DNA of 7,356 nt from Rickettsiales bacterium (lineage in GTDB: Bacteria; Pseudomonadota; Alphaproteobacteria; Rickettsiales; UBA1997): NCBI GenBank assembly GCA_947455845.1, contig CANGQE010000060.1:1-7356 (forward strand), in the 5' to 3' direction. The notes beneath the pieces are model-generated. The model was given only the letters and a program-made list of their open reading frames with translations, did no database searches and was not told where the DNA came from. Positions 1 to 5,645 of this stretch are shown here, piece by piece. Both the position numbers and the translations under genes were made by a program. The first letter of the stretch is position 1, and the number at the start of each line of letters is the position of its first letter.

Positions 1-1448
1 ATTTTGCCATTCACAATAAATTAATTCCCGTCTCTTACACTCAAGATTCAATCACCATCGGCATGTCCGACGTATTTGATATTGTAGCAATTGACCAAGT
101 AAGACGCTATTTCCCGCCTAACTTTCGTATAAATCCCGTCTACGTTGCTGAAGTCGATATTTTGCAATCGATCGATCAATATTACGATTACGAAATGTCG
201 ATCGAAGGGATTTTAAAAGAAATTGAAAGCCCAAATTCCAAGAAAAATATTAATGACGAAACACAGCTTAAGGGCGATTATAAAAGTCCGATGGTGCGTT
301 TGGTTGATGCAATTTTAACTGACGCCGTGCATCGCGGCGCTTCCGATTTACACTTTGAACCGGAAAATCTTTTCCTGCGTATTCGTTACCGCATTGACGG
401 AAAAATGGTGCAAATTCGTAGTGTCCACAAAGACTACTGGCCCGCCATTGCCGTGCGCATTAAAATCATGTCAGGCATGAATATCGCCGAAAGCAGAAAG
501 CCGCAAGATGGTCGTATTAACTCAGAAATTTTAGGCCGTAAAATTGACTTTCGGGTTTCAACTCAGCCAACGATTTACAGTGAAAATATCGTAATGCGTA
601 TTTTGGACGAAAAGCAGTCGATTCTTTCATTAGATAAACTGGGATTCTCCGAGCACAGCATCAACTTAATCAAAAAAATGGTGCAACGCCCTGAAGGCGT
701 GATCATTCTAACCGGACCTACAGGTTCCGGTAAAACCACCACACTTTACACCGTTCTAAACTACATCAACTCGATCGACAAAAATATCATGACTCTCGAA
801 GATCCGGTGGAATATCACATTCCCCTGATTCGTCAGTCCAACATCCGCCACGATGTCGGCATGGATTTTGCCTCAGGCATTAAAGCCTTACTCCGCCAAG
901 ATCCCGACGTAATTCTGGTAGGAGAAATTCGTGATAAGGACACAGCAATTACTGCTATTCAAGCAGCAATGACGGGTCACCAAGTTTATACTTCGTTACA
1001 CACTAACGATGCTCTGGGCGCGATTCCGCGTTTGATGAATATTGGTGTACCAAATTATTTAATGTCGGGATCCTTGATCTGCGTCGTAGCTCAACGTCTA
1101 GCCAGAAAGCTTTGTACCCATTGTAAAAAAGAACATCCGCTTGATGCCTTTGAAAAAAGACTTCTTGGTCCTAAGCACAGCAATATTCACAAAATTTTCA
1201 AAGCCGAAGGCTGCGACAAATGCCGTGGTGGCTACAAAGGACGTGTGGTAATTTGTGAAGTACTACCTTTTGATCGCGAACTTGACGAGTTAGTTGTAAG
1301 CGAAGCCAGCCGCAAAGAAATGCTAGCCCATGCTTTAAAACAAGGCTTCTTACCTATGGTTGAAGACGGCGTAGAAAAAGTAATCGCCGGTATTACTGAC
1401 TTGAAAGAGTTGATGAGAGTTGTCGATATGACGGAGAGGATGAACTAA
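1..1448 (+). CDS. Type II secretion / type IV pilus traffic ATPase (GspE/PilB family), 5'-truncated by window edge
   Basis: This is a cytoplasmic hexameric ATPase that powers pseudopilus or pilus assembly. Numbered from the Met at 63, it has Walker A GPTGSGKT at about 218-225, an Asp box EDPVEYH after it, Walker B DVILVGE at about 282-288 followed by R290-D291, a His box with TGHQVYTSLHTND, and a zinc-binding tetracysteine C351-x2-C354-x29-C384-x2-C387. The reading frame is open without a stop back to base 3. Those 20 upstream codons (FAIHNKLIPV...ITIG) match the N1E/GspE N-terminal domain that normally precedes MSDVFDIVAIDQVRRYF, so Met63 is probably internal and the true start lies outside the window. 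The C-terminus is complete. The stop codon touches the heptad inverted repeat. GspE and PilB cannot be separated without neighbours such as gspF or pilC, so no symbol is given. The family call is very secure. Confidence 0.95.
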   Translation, partial: FAIHNKLIPVSYTQDSITIGMSDVFDIVAIDQVRRYFPPNFRINPVYVAEVDILQSIDQYYDYEMSIEGILKEIESPNSKKNINDETQLKGDYKSPMVRLVDAILTDAVHRGASDLHFEPENLFLRIRYRIDGKMVQIRSVHKDYWPAIAVRIKIMSGMNIAESRKPQDGRINSEILGRKIDFRVSTQPTIYSENIVMRILDEKQSILSLDKLGFSEHSINLIKKMVQRPEGVIILTGPTGSGKTTTLYTVLNYINSIDKNIMTLEDPVEYHIPLIRQSNIRHDVGMDFASGIKALLRQDPDVILVGEIRDKDTAITAIQAAMTGHQVYTSLHTNDALGAIPRLMNIGVPNYLMSGSLICVVAQRLARKLCTHCKKEHPLDAFEKRLLGPKHSNIHKIFKAEGCDKCRGGYKGRVVICEVLPFDRELDELVVSEASRKEMLAHALKQGFLPMVEDGVEKVIAGITDLKELMRVVDMTERMN

Positions 1449-1556
1449 ATTAAGAATTAAGAAGTAAGAATTGGTTTCTAGCGGCTTAGGACTTGATTAC
1501 ATACTTAAAATTCTTACTTCTTAATTCTTACTTCTTAATTCCTAATTCTTAATTCC
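1448..1556. repeat. Heptad-based inverted repeat between the ATPase gene and apaG
   Basis: The left arm is 1448-1472 and the right arm 1509-1533: 24 of 25 positions are complementary around a 36-nt loop. The right side continues as six consecutive seven-base units from 1511 to 1552 (TTCTTAC, TTCTTAA, TTCTTAC, TTCTTAA, TTCCTAA, TTCTTAA) and then TTCC. The left arm is built of the same units in reverse complement (TTAAGAA, GTAAGAA). It begins on the last base of the ATPase stop codon and ends one base before the apaG ATG. A long AT-only hairpin could form in the mRNA. No T-tract follows, so a simple intrinsic terminator is not supported. Confidence 0.9.
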
Positions 1557-1557
1557 A

Positions 1558-2028
1558 ATGACTCGTACTTCCAAATCCAACCGACCTCTTGAAGAAGAAA
1601 TATTTCCTGAATTTGGCAAACCATTTATTAATAACCAATATGTCGCAACCACTAACGACATTCAGATTACGGTTTGGCCGGAATATATTGACAGCAAATC
1701 TAGCGCAATTGGTGATCTTTTTATTTGGGCCTATCATGTGCGTATCGACAATAAAAGCTCGGAATCGATTAAATTAACCAACCGTTATTGGCGCATTATT
1801 GATGAGAAGGGCATTGTCCAAGAAGTTAATGGTGAAGGAGTAATCGGGGAGCAACCAACCATCGCAGCCAATGCTTCTTACCAATATTCCAGCGGCGTTC
1901 ATTTGCGCTACCCATCTGGAATAATGCTGGGCCGCTATCAAATGCAAAAACCCAATCTCGAAACTTTCGAAGTAAAAATTCCGACTTTTTCCTTGGATGT
2001 TCCAAGCGTTAAGTCAGTTATCAATTAA
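1558..2028 (+). CDS. apaG: ApaG domain protein
   Basis: This 156-residue protein is of the ApaG (DUF525) family, a small cytosolic immunoglobulin-like fold. Its ligand is not firmly established; in enterobacteria it is linked to cobalt/magnesium resistance, and the same domain occurs in some F-box proteins. The signature is clear: NDIQITVWPEYI at about 33-44, WAYHVRIDN at 57-65, LTNRYWRI at 73-80, the glycine-rich GEGVIGEQP at 92-100, PSGIMLGRYQM at 119-129, and a C-terminal EVKIPTFSLD. It is about 30 residues longer than E. coli ApaG (roughly 125), all at the N-terminus. There is no in-frame ATG, GTG or TTG between codon 1 and the domain, and an in-frame TAA lies at 1543-1545, so ATG 1558 is the only standard start. 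That start lies one base after the heptad repeat, with no Shine-Dalgarno visible. Confidence 0.93.
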   Translation: MTRTSKSNRPLEEEIFPEFGKPFINNQYVATTNDIQITVWPEYIDSKSSAIGDLFIWAYHVRIDNKSSESIKLTNRYWRIIDEKGIVQEVNGEGVIGEQPTIAANASYQYSSGVHLRYPSGIMLGRYQMQKPNLETFEVKIPTFSLDVPSVKSVIN

Positions 2029-2037
2029 CAGCAACAC

Positions 2038-2143
2038 AACCCGCTGGTCGAGCGGAGTCGAGACCTACCACAAGTTTACGCTCAATGTCTTAAGCGCGGG
2101 AGCCAACATTATGTAGGTCTCGACTCCGCTCAACCAGCGGGTT
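2038..2143. repeat. Large palindromic intergenic element (31-bp arms, 44-nt loop)
   Basis: The arms are 2038-2068 and 2113-2143, inverted copies with a single difference (G versus A at 2132), around loop 2069-2112. The arm core reads GGTCGAGCGGAGTCGAGACC and itself holds two TCGA tetramers that could pair. The element is much more GC-rich than its AT-rich surroundings and fills most of the 152-nt gap between apaG and the tsaB ATG. From memory, similar sequences recur as intergenic repeats in unrelated bacterial genomes. In RNA it would form a very stable hairpin and could uncouple apaG from tsaB, but it lacks the T-run of a classical terminator. Confidence 0.93.
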
Positions 2144-2150
2144 TCTGGTA

Positions 2151-2178
2151 TTAATTGCTAACTGTTAAATGATAACTG
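2151..2178. repeat. Heptad repeat (4 units) abutting the tsaB start
   Basis: Four consecutive seven-base units, TTAATTG, CTAACTG, TTAAATG, ATAACTG, occupy the position where a ribosome binding site would be expected and end two bases before ATG 2181. The same 28-base block, with 25 of 28 bases identical, lies at 3181-3208 and ends three bases before the pgi ATG. Confidence 0.88.
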
Positions 2179-2180
2179 AA

Positions 2181-2909
2181 ATGAAAATTCTCGCCCTCGA
2201 CACCACCTCCTCTACCCTCTCAGTTGCCTTGCTGCACAACAATCAAATCCTCGCCAAAAACACCATTTACGAAAATGGCAAACAAGCAGAATTGCTGATT
2301 CCAGAAATTGAAAAAATTCTGACGCAAAATAAAATTTGGTATCAAGATTTGGATTTAATTGCTGCAACAAATGGCCCCGGAAGTTTTACCGGAACTAGGA
2401 TTGGACTTACGGTGGCGCGTACTTTGAAGATAGCCACTAACCTACCATTGATGCTTTTAAATTCTTGCGAAGTGATTGCTTACAAATATCGCGAGTGCGC
2501 TGAGAAGATTTTTGTTGTGCTTGATGCAAGAGCGGATGAATTTTTTTACGCAGAGTTTGAAAGACAGATCCTGAAACAAGTTCGGGATGACGATGGGGGG
2601 AGTGTTTACAGTTACTGTCATCCTGAACTTGTTTCAGGATCTGTCACGCCCCAATTATCAAGTTTAGACGACCTAGAAAATATCCTCCCTACCACAAACT
2701 TTTTCCTCTGCGGCTCCGGCAAAAAAATCGCAGCAAAAATTCTCAGTGAGAAAAATGTTAAGTTCGAAATGAGTGAAGAAGAAGATGTAATTGAAGCAGA
2801 TTTAGTTGGCCTTTTGGCACTAGAGAAATTTGGTAACAGCGCAGAATTTTCTGAAAATTTAGATCCGATTTATTTAAGATCGCCGCGGATTAGCGAGAGG
2901 AAAAAATAA
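2181..2909 (+). CDS. tsaB: tRNA threonylcarbamoyladenosine biosynthesis protein TsaB
   Basis: TsaB is the catalytically inactive ASKHA-fold partner that dimerises with TsaD (with TsaE) to transfer threonylcarbamoyl-AMP to A37 of ANN-decoding tRNAs, in the cytoplasm. The N-terminus MKILALDTTSSTLSVALL, the NGPGSFTGTRIGL motif at 64-76, LDARADEFFYA at 114-124, and the C-terminal DPIYLRSPRI tail are diagnostic. Start 2181 is preferred because family members begin with M(K)ILALDT; ATG 2169 would add four residues encoded by the heptad repeat. The protein is 242 residues, longer than most TsaB. The excess is explained by residues 128-155, which are encoded by a palindromic element inserted in frame just after the DARADEFFYAEFE strand. 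The reading frame stays open through it, so the gene is probably functional. No Shine-Dalgarno is visible. Confidence 0.95.
   Translation: MKILALDTTSSTLSVALLHNNQILAKNTIYENGKQAELLIPEIEKILTQNKIWYQDLDLIAATNGPGSFTGTRIGLTVARTLKIATNLPLMLLNSCEVIAYKYRECAEKIFVVLDARADEFFYAEFERQILKQVRDDDGGSVYSYCHPELVSGSVTPQLSSLDDLENILPTTNFFLCGSGKKIAAKILSEKNVKFEMSEEEDVIEADLVGLLALEKFGNSAEFSENLDPIYLRSPRISERKK
2563..2645. repeat. Palindromic (REPIN/RPE-like) element inserted in frame within tsaB
   Basis: The inverted arms are 2563-2591 and 2617-2645 (28 of 29 complementary), around a 25-nt spacer. Each arm holds a 21-nt unit (2568-2588 and 2620-2640) with its own 8-5-8 hairpin, ATCCTGAA / 5 nt / TTCAGGAT; the left copy has one mismatch. 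In the tsaB frame the second unit translates as CHPELVSGS, a peptide I recall as the usual product when this widespread palindrome is read as protein. The spacer start (2592-2609) nearly matches that of the element at 5533-5637. Confidence 0.93.
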
Positions 2910-2950
2910 TTATTCTTTAAGGAAATTCAAAACAGAAACATCAACACCAA

Positions 2951-2978
2951 TTCCAACTTCTAAATTCTTACTTCTTAA
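2951..2978. repeat. Heptad repeat (4 units) beside the tRNA-Cys 3' end
   Basis: The units are TTCCAAC, TTCTAAA, TTCTTAC and TTCTTAA in one phase, of the same type as at 1511-1552. The block stops four bases before the encoded CCA end of the minus-strand tRNA, so it would form the immediate 3' trailer of the tRNA precursor. It has no opposite arm nearby. The rest of the gap from 2910 to 2950 shows nothing recognisable. Confidence 0.75.
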
Positions 2979-2982
2979 TTTG

Positions 2983-3057
2983 TGGAGGCCGGGGTCGGAA
3001 TCGAACCGACGGATAAAAGCTTTGCAGGCTCTTGCATTACCACTTTGCTACCCAGCC
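2983..3057 (-). tRNA. tRNA-Cys (anticodon GCA)
   Basis: The minus strand folds into a complete 75-nt cloverleaf. The acceptor GGCTGGG pairs with CCCGGCC (one T-G wobble), followed by discriminator T and an encoded CCA. The D-stem is GCA/TGC. The anticodon stem AGAGC/GCTTT carries the loop CTGCAAA with anticodon GCA (plus-strand bases 3023-3025). The variable loop is TATCC, and the T-arm is GTCGG-TTCGATT-CCGAC. The U73 discriminator and GCA anticodon are cysteine identity elements. It lies antisense between tsaB and pgi, with heptad repeats on both sides, and must be transcribed independently. Confidence 0.97.
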
Positions 3058-3076
3058 ACAAAAAGAACAGAACTGC

Positions 3077-3104
3077 AATCTAAGAGCCAATTTAAAGATT
3101 ACAA
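3077..3104 (-). promoter_or_regulatory. Possible promoter for tRNA-Cys
   Basis: On the minus strand, TTGTAA (3104-3099) and TAGATT (3082-3077) are separated by 16 bases. The second hexamer lies 19 bases from the tRNA 5' end. Each matches four of six positions of the sigma-70 type consensus. In such AT-rich DNA this could occur by chance, so the call is tentative. Confidence 0.3.
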
Positions 3105-3122
3105 GTTAGAGAGTTTAATTAA

Positions 3123-3208
3123 TTAACATTTAACAATTAACATTTAACAATTGGCACAGAATTGATTCCTCCCACAACTGTTAATTGTTAACTGCTAATT
3201 GATAACTG
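3123..3208. repeat. Heptad inverted repeat abutting the pgi start
   Basis: The left side has four units, TTAACAT and TTAACAA alternating (3123-3150). The right side has four units, TTAATTG, TTAACTG, CTAATTG, ATAACTG (3181-3208). Arms 3123-3153 and 3175-3205 are complementary at 25 of 31 positions around a 21-nt loop. The right half is a near copy of 2151-2178. It ends three bases before the pgi ATG and leaves no room for a purine-rich ribosome binding site. Confidence 0.88.
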
Positions 3209-3211
3209 CCC

Positions 3212-4420
3212 ATGTATTTACAACATTTTAAAAACGTTCCTTCAGCAAAAAATTTGAAAAAATTTAATGATGAATTTAAAAAGTCAGCACAGGCTCTACG
3301 CAGTGAAATAGCCACTTCTCAACTTGCAGCAATTGACATTGTTTTTGCTAAAGATGATTTAAAAGAGTTTGAAAAGTTTGCTAAAAAAATCTCTGCTTAC
3401 AAAAAGGTTTTAGTGTTAGGAGTTGGTGGATCAAGTTTGGGTGGTAAAACTTTAAGTGCGCTAAAATTTCAAAATAAATTAGAGTTTTTAGAATCGATTG
3501 ATTCAGCGACTGTTGCTAATTGCTTAAGCAAAATTGATTTAAAAAATACGTTTTTCTTAGTAATCAGCAAATCCGGTGAGACTATTGAAACCATCTGCCA
3601 GACCTTGATAATACTAGATCAAATCAAAAAAGAAAAAATTAAAAACTACGCTGAACAATTTTTATTTATTACTGAATCGGAAGAAAATTCTATTGCTAAG
3701 ATTGCCAAAAAAATTGGCGCTGAAATCACCTCCCACTCTAATAAAATTGGTGGACGCTATTCCTGTTTTTCTATTGTCGGACTATTGCCAGCGCTGATCG
3801 CCGGACTTGATGTTAAGAAAATCAGAAATGGTGCTAAAAAAATTATCGAGAATTTTTTACATGAAGACGCCATCAGTAATTCTTGCGCCACTCAACTAGC
3901 CCTTTACGAGCAAGGCTTCAGCAATAATGTAATCATGCCTTACATTGATAATTTAAAAAATTTCACTGACTGGTATCGCCAACTTTGGGCGGAATCTTTG
4001 GGTAAAAATAATTTCGGTTCAGTGCCCATTAACTCAATGGGAACCATTGACCAACACAGTCAATTACAACTTTATCTTGATGGACCAAAAGATAAATTTT
4101 TCACTTTTATAACTGAGAAAAAACATCCGCACGATTTTAACATTAAAGATTTAGCAGGGTGTGGAACTTTATTTGGCGGTAAAAAATTAAGTGAAATTGT
4201 TAAAGTTGAACAAGAAACCACCATTGAAGTTTTGAACCGCAAAAAATTACCGATTCGGATTCTTGAAATTGAAAAATTAGATGAAGAAGTTTTAGGTGGG
4301 TTGATGATGCAGATGTTTTTGGAAACTATTCTGATTGCTTACGTGAAGAAGATTAATCCATTTGACCAGCCAGCGGTGGAGTTGCGTAAGGACTTGGCGA
4401 AAAAGATTTTGAGTAAATAA
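3212..4420 (+). CDS. pgi: Glucose-6-phosphate isomerase
   Basis: Phosphoglucose isomerase interconverts glucose-6-phosphate and fructose-6-phosphate in the cytosol, in glycolysis and gluconeogenesis. The 402-residue protein shows the SIS-domain phosphate loop GVGGSSLGG (70-78), SKSGET (119-124), the KIGGRYSCFSIVGLLPAL signature (in place of the more common GGRFS), QLWAESLGK with E261 as the likely catalytic Glu, GTIDQHSQLQLYLDG with H282 as the catalytic His, and the C-terminal NPFDQPAVELRK with K393 matching the essential active-site Lys. It is much shorter than E. coli Pgi (about 549) and resembles the compact bacterial form. ATG 3212 directly follows a heptad repeat without a Shine-Dalgarno; no alternative start fits better. 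Its stop overlaps the dsbB start (TAATG). Confidence 0.96.
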   Translation: MYLQHFKNVPSAKNLKKFNDEFKKSAQALRSEIATSQLAAIDIVFAKDDLKEFEKFAKKISAYKKVLVLGVGGSSLGGKTLSALKFQNKLEFLESIDSATVANCLSKIDLKNTFFLVISKSGETIETICQTLIILDQIKKEKIKNYAEQFLFITESEENSIAKIAKKIGAEITSHSNKIGGRYSCFSIVGLLPALIAGLDVKKIRNGAKKIIENFLHEDAISNSCATQLALYEQGFSNNVIMPYIDNLKNFTDWYRQLWAESLGKNNFGSVPINSMGTIDQHSQLQLYLDGPKDKFFTFITEKKHPHDFNIKDLAGCGTLFGGKKLSEIVKVEQETTIEVLNRKKLPIRILEIEKLDEEVLGGLMMQMFLETILIAYVKKINPFDQPAVELRKDLAKKILSK

Positions 4421-4920
4421 TGAGTCAGGAAAATTCACCTAGATCTATTAAGAAAACCTTAATCCTTCTAGCCTTAGCCTCCGCTTCCGCCCTAACCCTC
4501 GCCTATATTTCTCAATTCGTCTTCGAATACCAACCTTGCATTCTTTGCCTTTATCAACGCAAACCATTCTTTGCCATAATCGCCGCTTCCGTACTATGCC
4601 TCACCTTCTTCAAATCTGAAAAATCCAAAAAAATCACTTTTCTCTGCTGCGTCGGATTTTTACTAATCAATTGCGCCATCTCTTTTTACCATGTCGGCGT
4701 TGAGAAAAAAATCTTCCAAGGGCCTACAACTTGTTCCTCAAACAATCTCGAGGAAATTGACAATTTAGAAGATTTAAAAATCGCCATGATGAAAACAAAA
4801 GCGATTAGATGTGATGAGCCTAGCTTTGTATTTCTAGGCCTTTCAATGGCAGCATGGAATTTTCTCTACTGCTCATTTTTAGCTTTTTCAGGACTACTAC
4901 TTTACCGTCGTAATCGCTAA
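4420..4920 (+). CDS. dsbB: Disulfide bond formation protein B (DsbB)
   Basis: DsbB is an inner-membrane quinone reductase that reoxidises the periplasmic thiol oxidase DsbA. The 166-residue protein has four hydrophobic segments (about 11-31, 47-64, 72-90 and 137-162). The first periplasmic loop carries the redox pair C40-x2-C43 in YQPCILCLYQR; the second carries C105 (GPTTCSS) and C131 (IRCDEP), the expected second pair. The Arg after the first pair (R47) sits where the family has its quinone-proximal Arg. The ATG shares its A with the pgi stop codon, which suggests translational coupling in one transcript although the functions are unrelated. It is followed by convergent genes. Confidence 0.95.
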   Translation: MSQENSPRSIKKTLILLALASASALTLAYISQFVFEYQPCILCLYQRKPFFAIIAASVLCLTFFKSEKSKKITFLCCVGFLLINCAISFYHVGVEKKIFQGPTTCSSNNLEEIDNLEDLKIAMMKTKAIRCDEPSFVFLGLSMAAWNFLYCSFLAFSGLLLYRRNR

Positions 4921-4928
4921 GCCACAAT

Positions 4929-4958
4929 AACCCGCTGGTCGAGCGGAGTCGAGACCTA
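4929..4958. repeat. Solitary arm of the 2038-2143 palindrome
   Basis: These 30 bases are identical to the left arm at 2038-2067 (core GGTCGAGCGGAGTCGAGACC), but no inverted partner follows before the tonB-like gene ends at 4984. It occupies nearly half of the 63-nt convergent gap between dsbB and the tonB-like gene. A 5-bp GCCAC/GTGGC pairing (4921-4925 with 4971-4975) surrounds it, but this is too short and too far apart to call a terminator. Confidence 0.9.
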
Positions 4959-4983
4959 TACCAAAATAAAGTGGCAACTTACC

Positions 4984-5514
4984 TCACGTCACCTCAAATC
5001 TCACCTGCACATCTTGCATCCTGTCACTTGCACCTGAAGTAAATTTCCAAAGCTTCAAGCTTTCTAATAACAAACGATTAAGCCTAGGATTGGCGCAAGG
5101 CTTAATTAATTCTACATTTAAAACTGAACCATCACTTGCAATGTAAAAGCGTGCCATGGCTTCGCTTTTAAATGCTTCTTCGCGTAAATCATCCGGTATT
5201 TTTGGTAGCGGGAAAAAAAGTGGAGTTGTTTTGGCGGGTTCGGCTTTCACAACCTTGTCCGACAAATGATGCTCGTGAGTTAATTTTTTTTGCTCGTCTT
5301 TTTTAAGGTCAGAACTTTTATCTAAATCCGGTTTTGGAATTTCAGAATCTTTAGCGATTTGTTTTTCTTGGATGATCTCGCCGAAACTGGCGGCATCTAT
5401 TTCTAATGATTCTTGCGGTTGTTGCGAGTTTTTAAAAATTGTGTAGGAAAAAGCGGTGACGAGGAAGAGCCAGATTAGAAATCCTGTGAGGAAGCTTAGT
5501 AAGGGATTTTGCAC
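4984..5514 (-). CDS. tonB: TonB family energy-transducing protein
   Basis: TonB spans the periplasm and passes the force generated by ExbB/ExbD to outer-membrane receptors. From GTG 5514 (176 residues) it has a short N-terminus, one membrane anchor (about 7-27, FLTGFLIWLFLVTAFSYTIF), a charged Lys/Glu/Asp linker with few prolines (about 30-100), and a C-terminal TonB domain (about 102-176) with PLPKIPDDLREEA, ARFYIASDGSVLNVELI and LKLWKF. The frame is also open back to a TTG at 5571, but those 19 extra codons (SPRLHDGV...) lie largely inside the palindromic element, so GTG 5514 is preferred. Neither start has a good ribosome binding site. The linker lacks the Glu-Pro/Lys-Pro repeats of enteric TonB. 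The exbB-exbD context supports the assignment. Confidence 0.87.
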   Translation of the reverse strand: MQNPLLSFLTGFLIWLFLVTAFSYTIFKNSQQPQESLEIDAASFGEIIQEKQIAKDSEIPKPDLDKSSDLKKDEQKKLTHEHHLSDKVVKAEPAKTTPLFFPLPKIPDDLREEAFKSEAMARFYIASDGSVLNVELIKPCANPRLNRLLLESLKLWKFTSGASDRMQDVQVRFEVT

Positions 5515-5532
5515 GTTAAATAAAATTGTACT

Positions 5533-5637
5533 GCGCGGACTCGCGACCCCGTCGTGAAGACGGGGTGACAATGGGGGAAGTGTTCACTCTTACCTTAAGC
5601 TGGTCACCCCGTCTTCACGACGGGGTCCAGTCCGCGC
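5533..5637. repeat. Palindromic (REPIN/RPE-like) element between exbD and tonB
   Basis: The inner arms 5546-5569 and 5603-5626 are perfect 24-bp inverted repeats around a 33-nt spacer. They are extended by outer 9-bp arms GCGCGGACT (5533-5541) and AGTCCGCGC (5629-5637) across an unequal internal loop (CGCG versus CC). Each arm contains a 21-nt unit (5546-5566, 5606-5626) that is an 8-5-8 hairpin, ACCCCGTC / 5 nt / GACGGGGT. It lies in the 131-nt gap between the exbD stop and GTG 5514 of tonB. In mRNA the hairpin could protect upstream exbBD or lower tonB translation. Confidence 0.93.
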
Positions 5638-5645
5638 GGTAATTA

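Noticed and set aside
1511..1556. Short regular repeats as a CRISPR array
   Set aside because: The units are seven bases and contiguous, without unique spacers, and no cas gene is present.
1549..1777. Overlapping open frames on both strands inside the 5' part of apaG
   Set aside because: They lie in other frames of a clearly conserved ApaG sequence and their translations show no recognisable domain.
2069..2112. Relation of the third palindrome's loop to the shared 18-nt spacer block
   Set aside because: Only short matches such as CTTAAGC and a loose AAGTTTAC-like stretch align, and only with gaps; too weak to claim common origin.
2169..2180. Alternative tsaB start at ATG 2169
   Set aside because: It lies inside the heptad repeat and adds four residues before the usual MKILALDT start of the family.
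4921..4975. Rho-independent terminator between the convergent genes
   Set aside because: The only enclosing pairing is 5 bp with a loop of about 45 nt and no T-tract; the GC-rich sequence there is a repeat arm.
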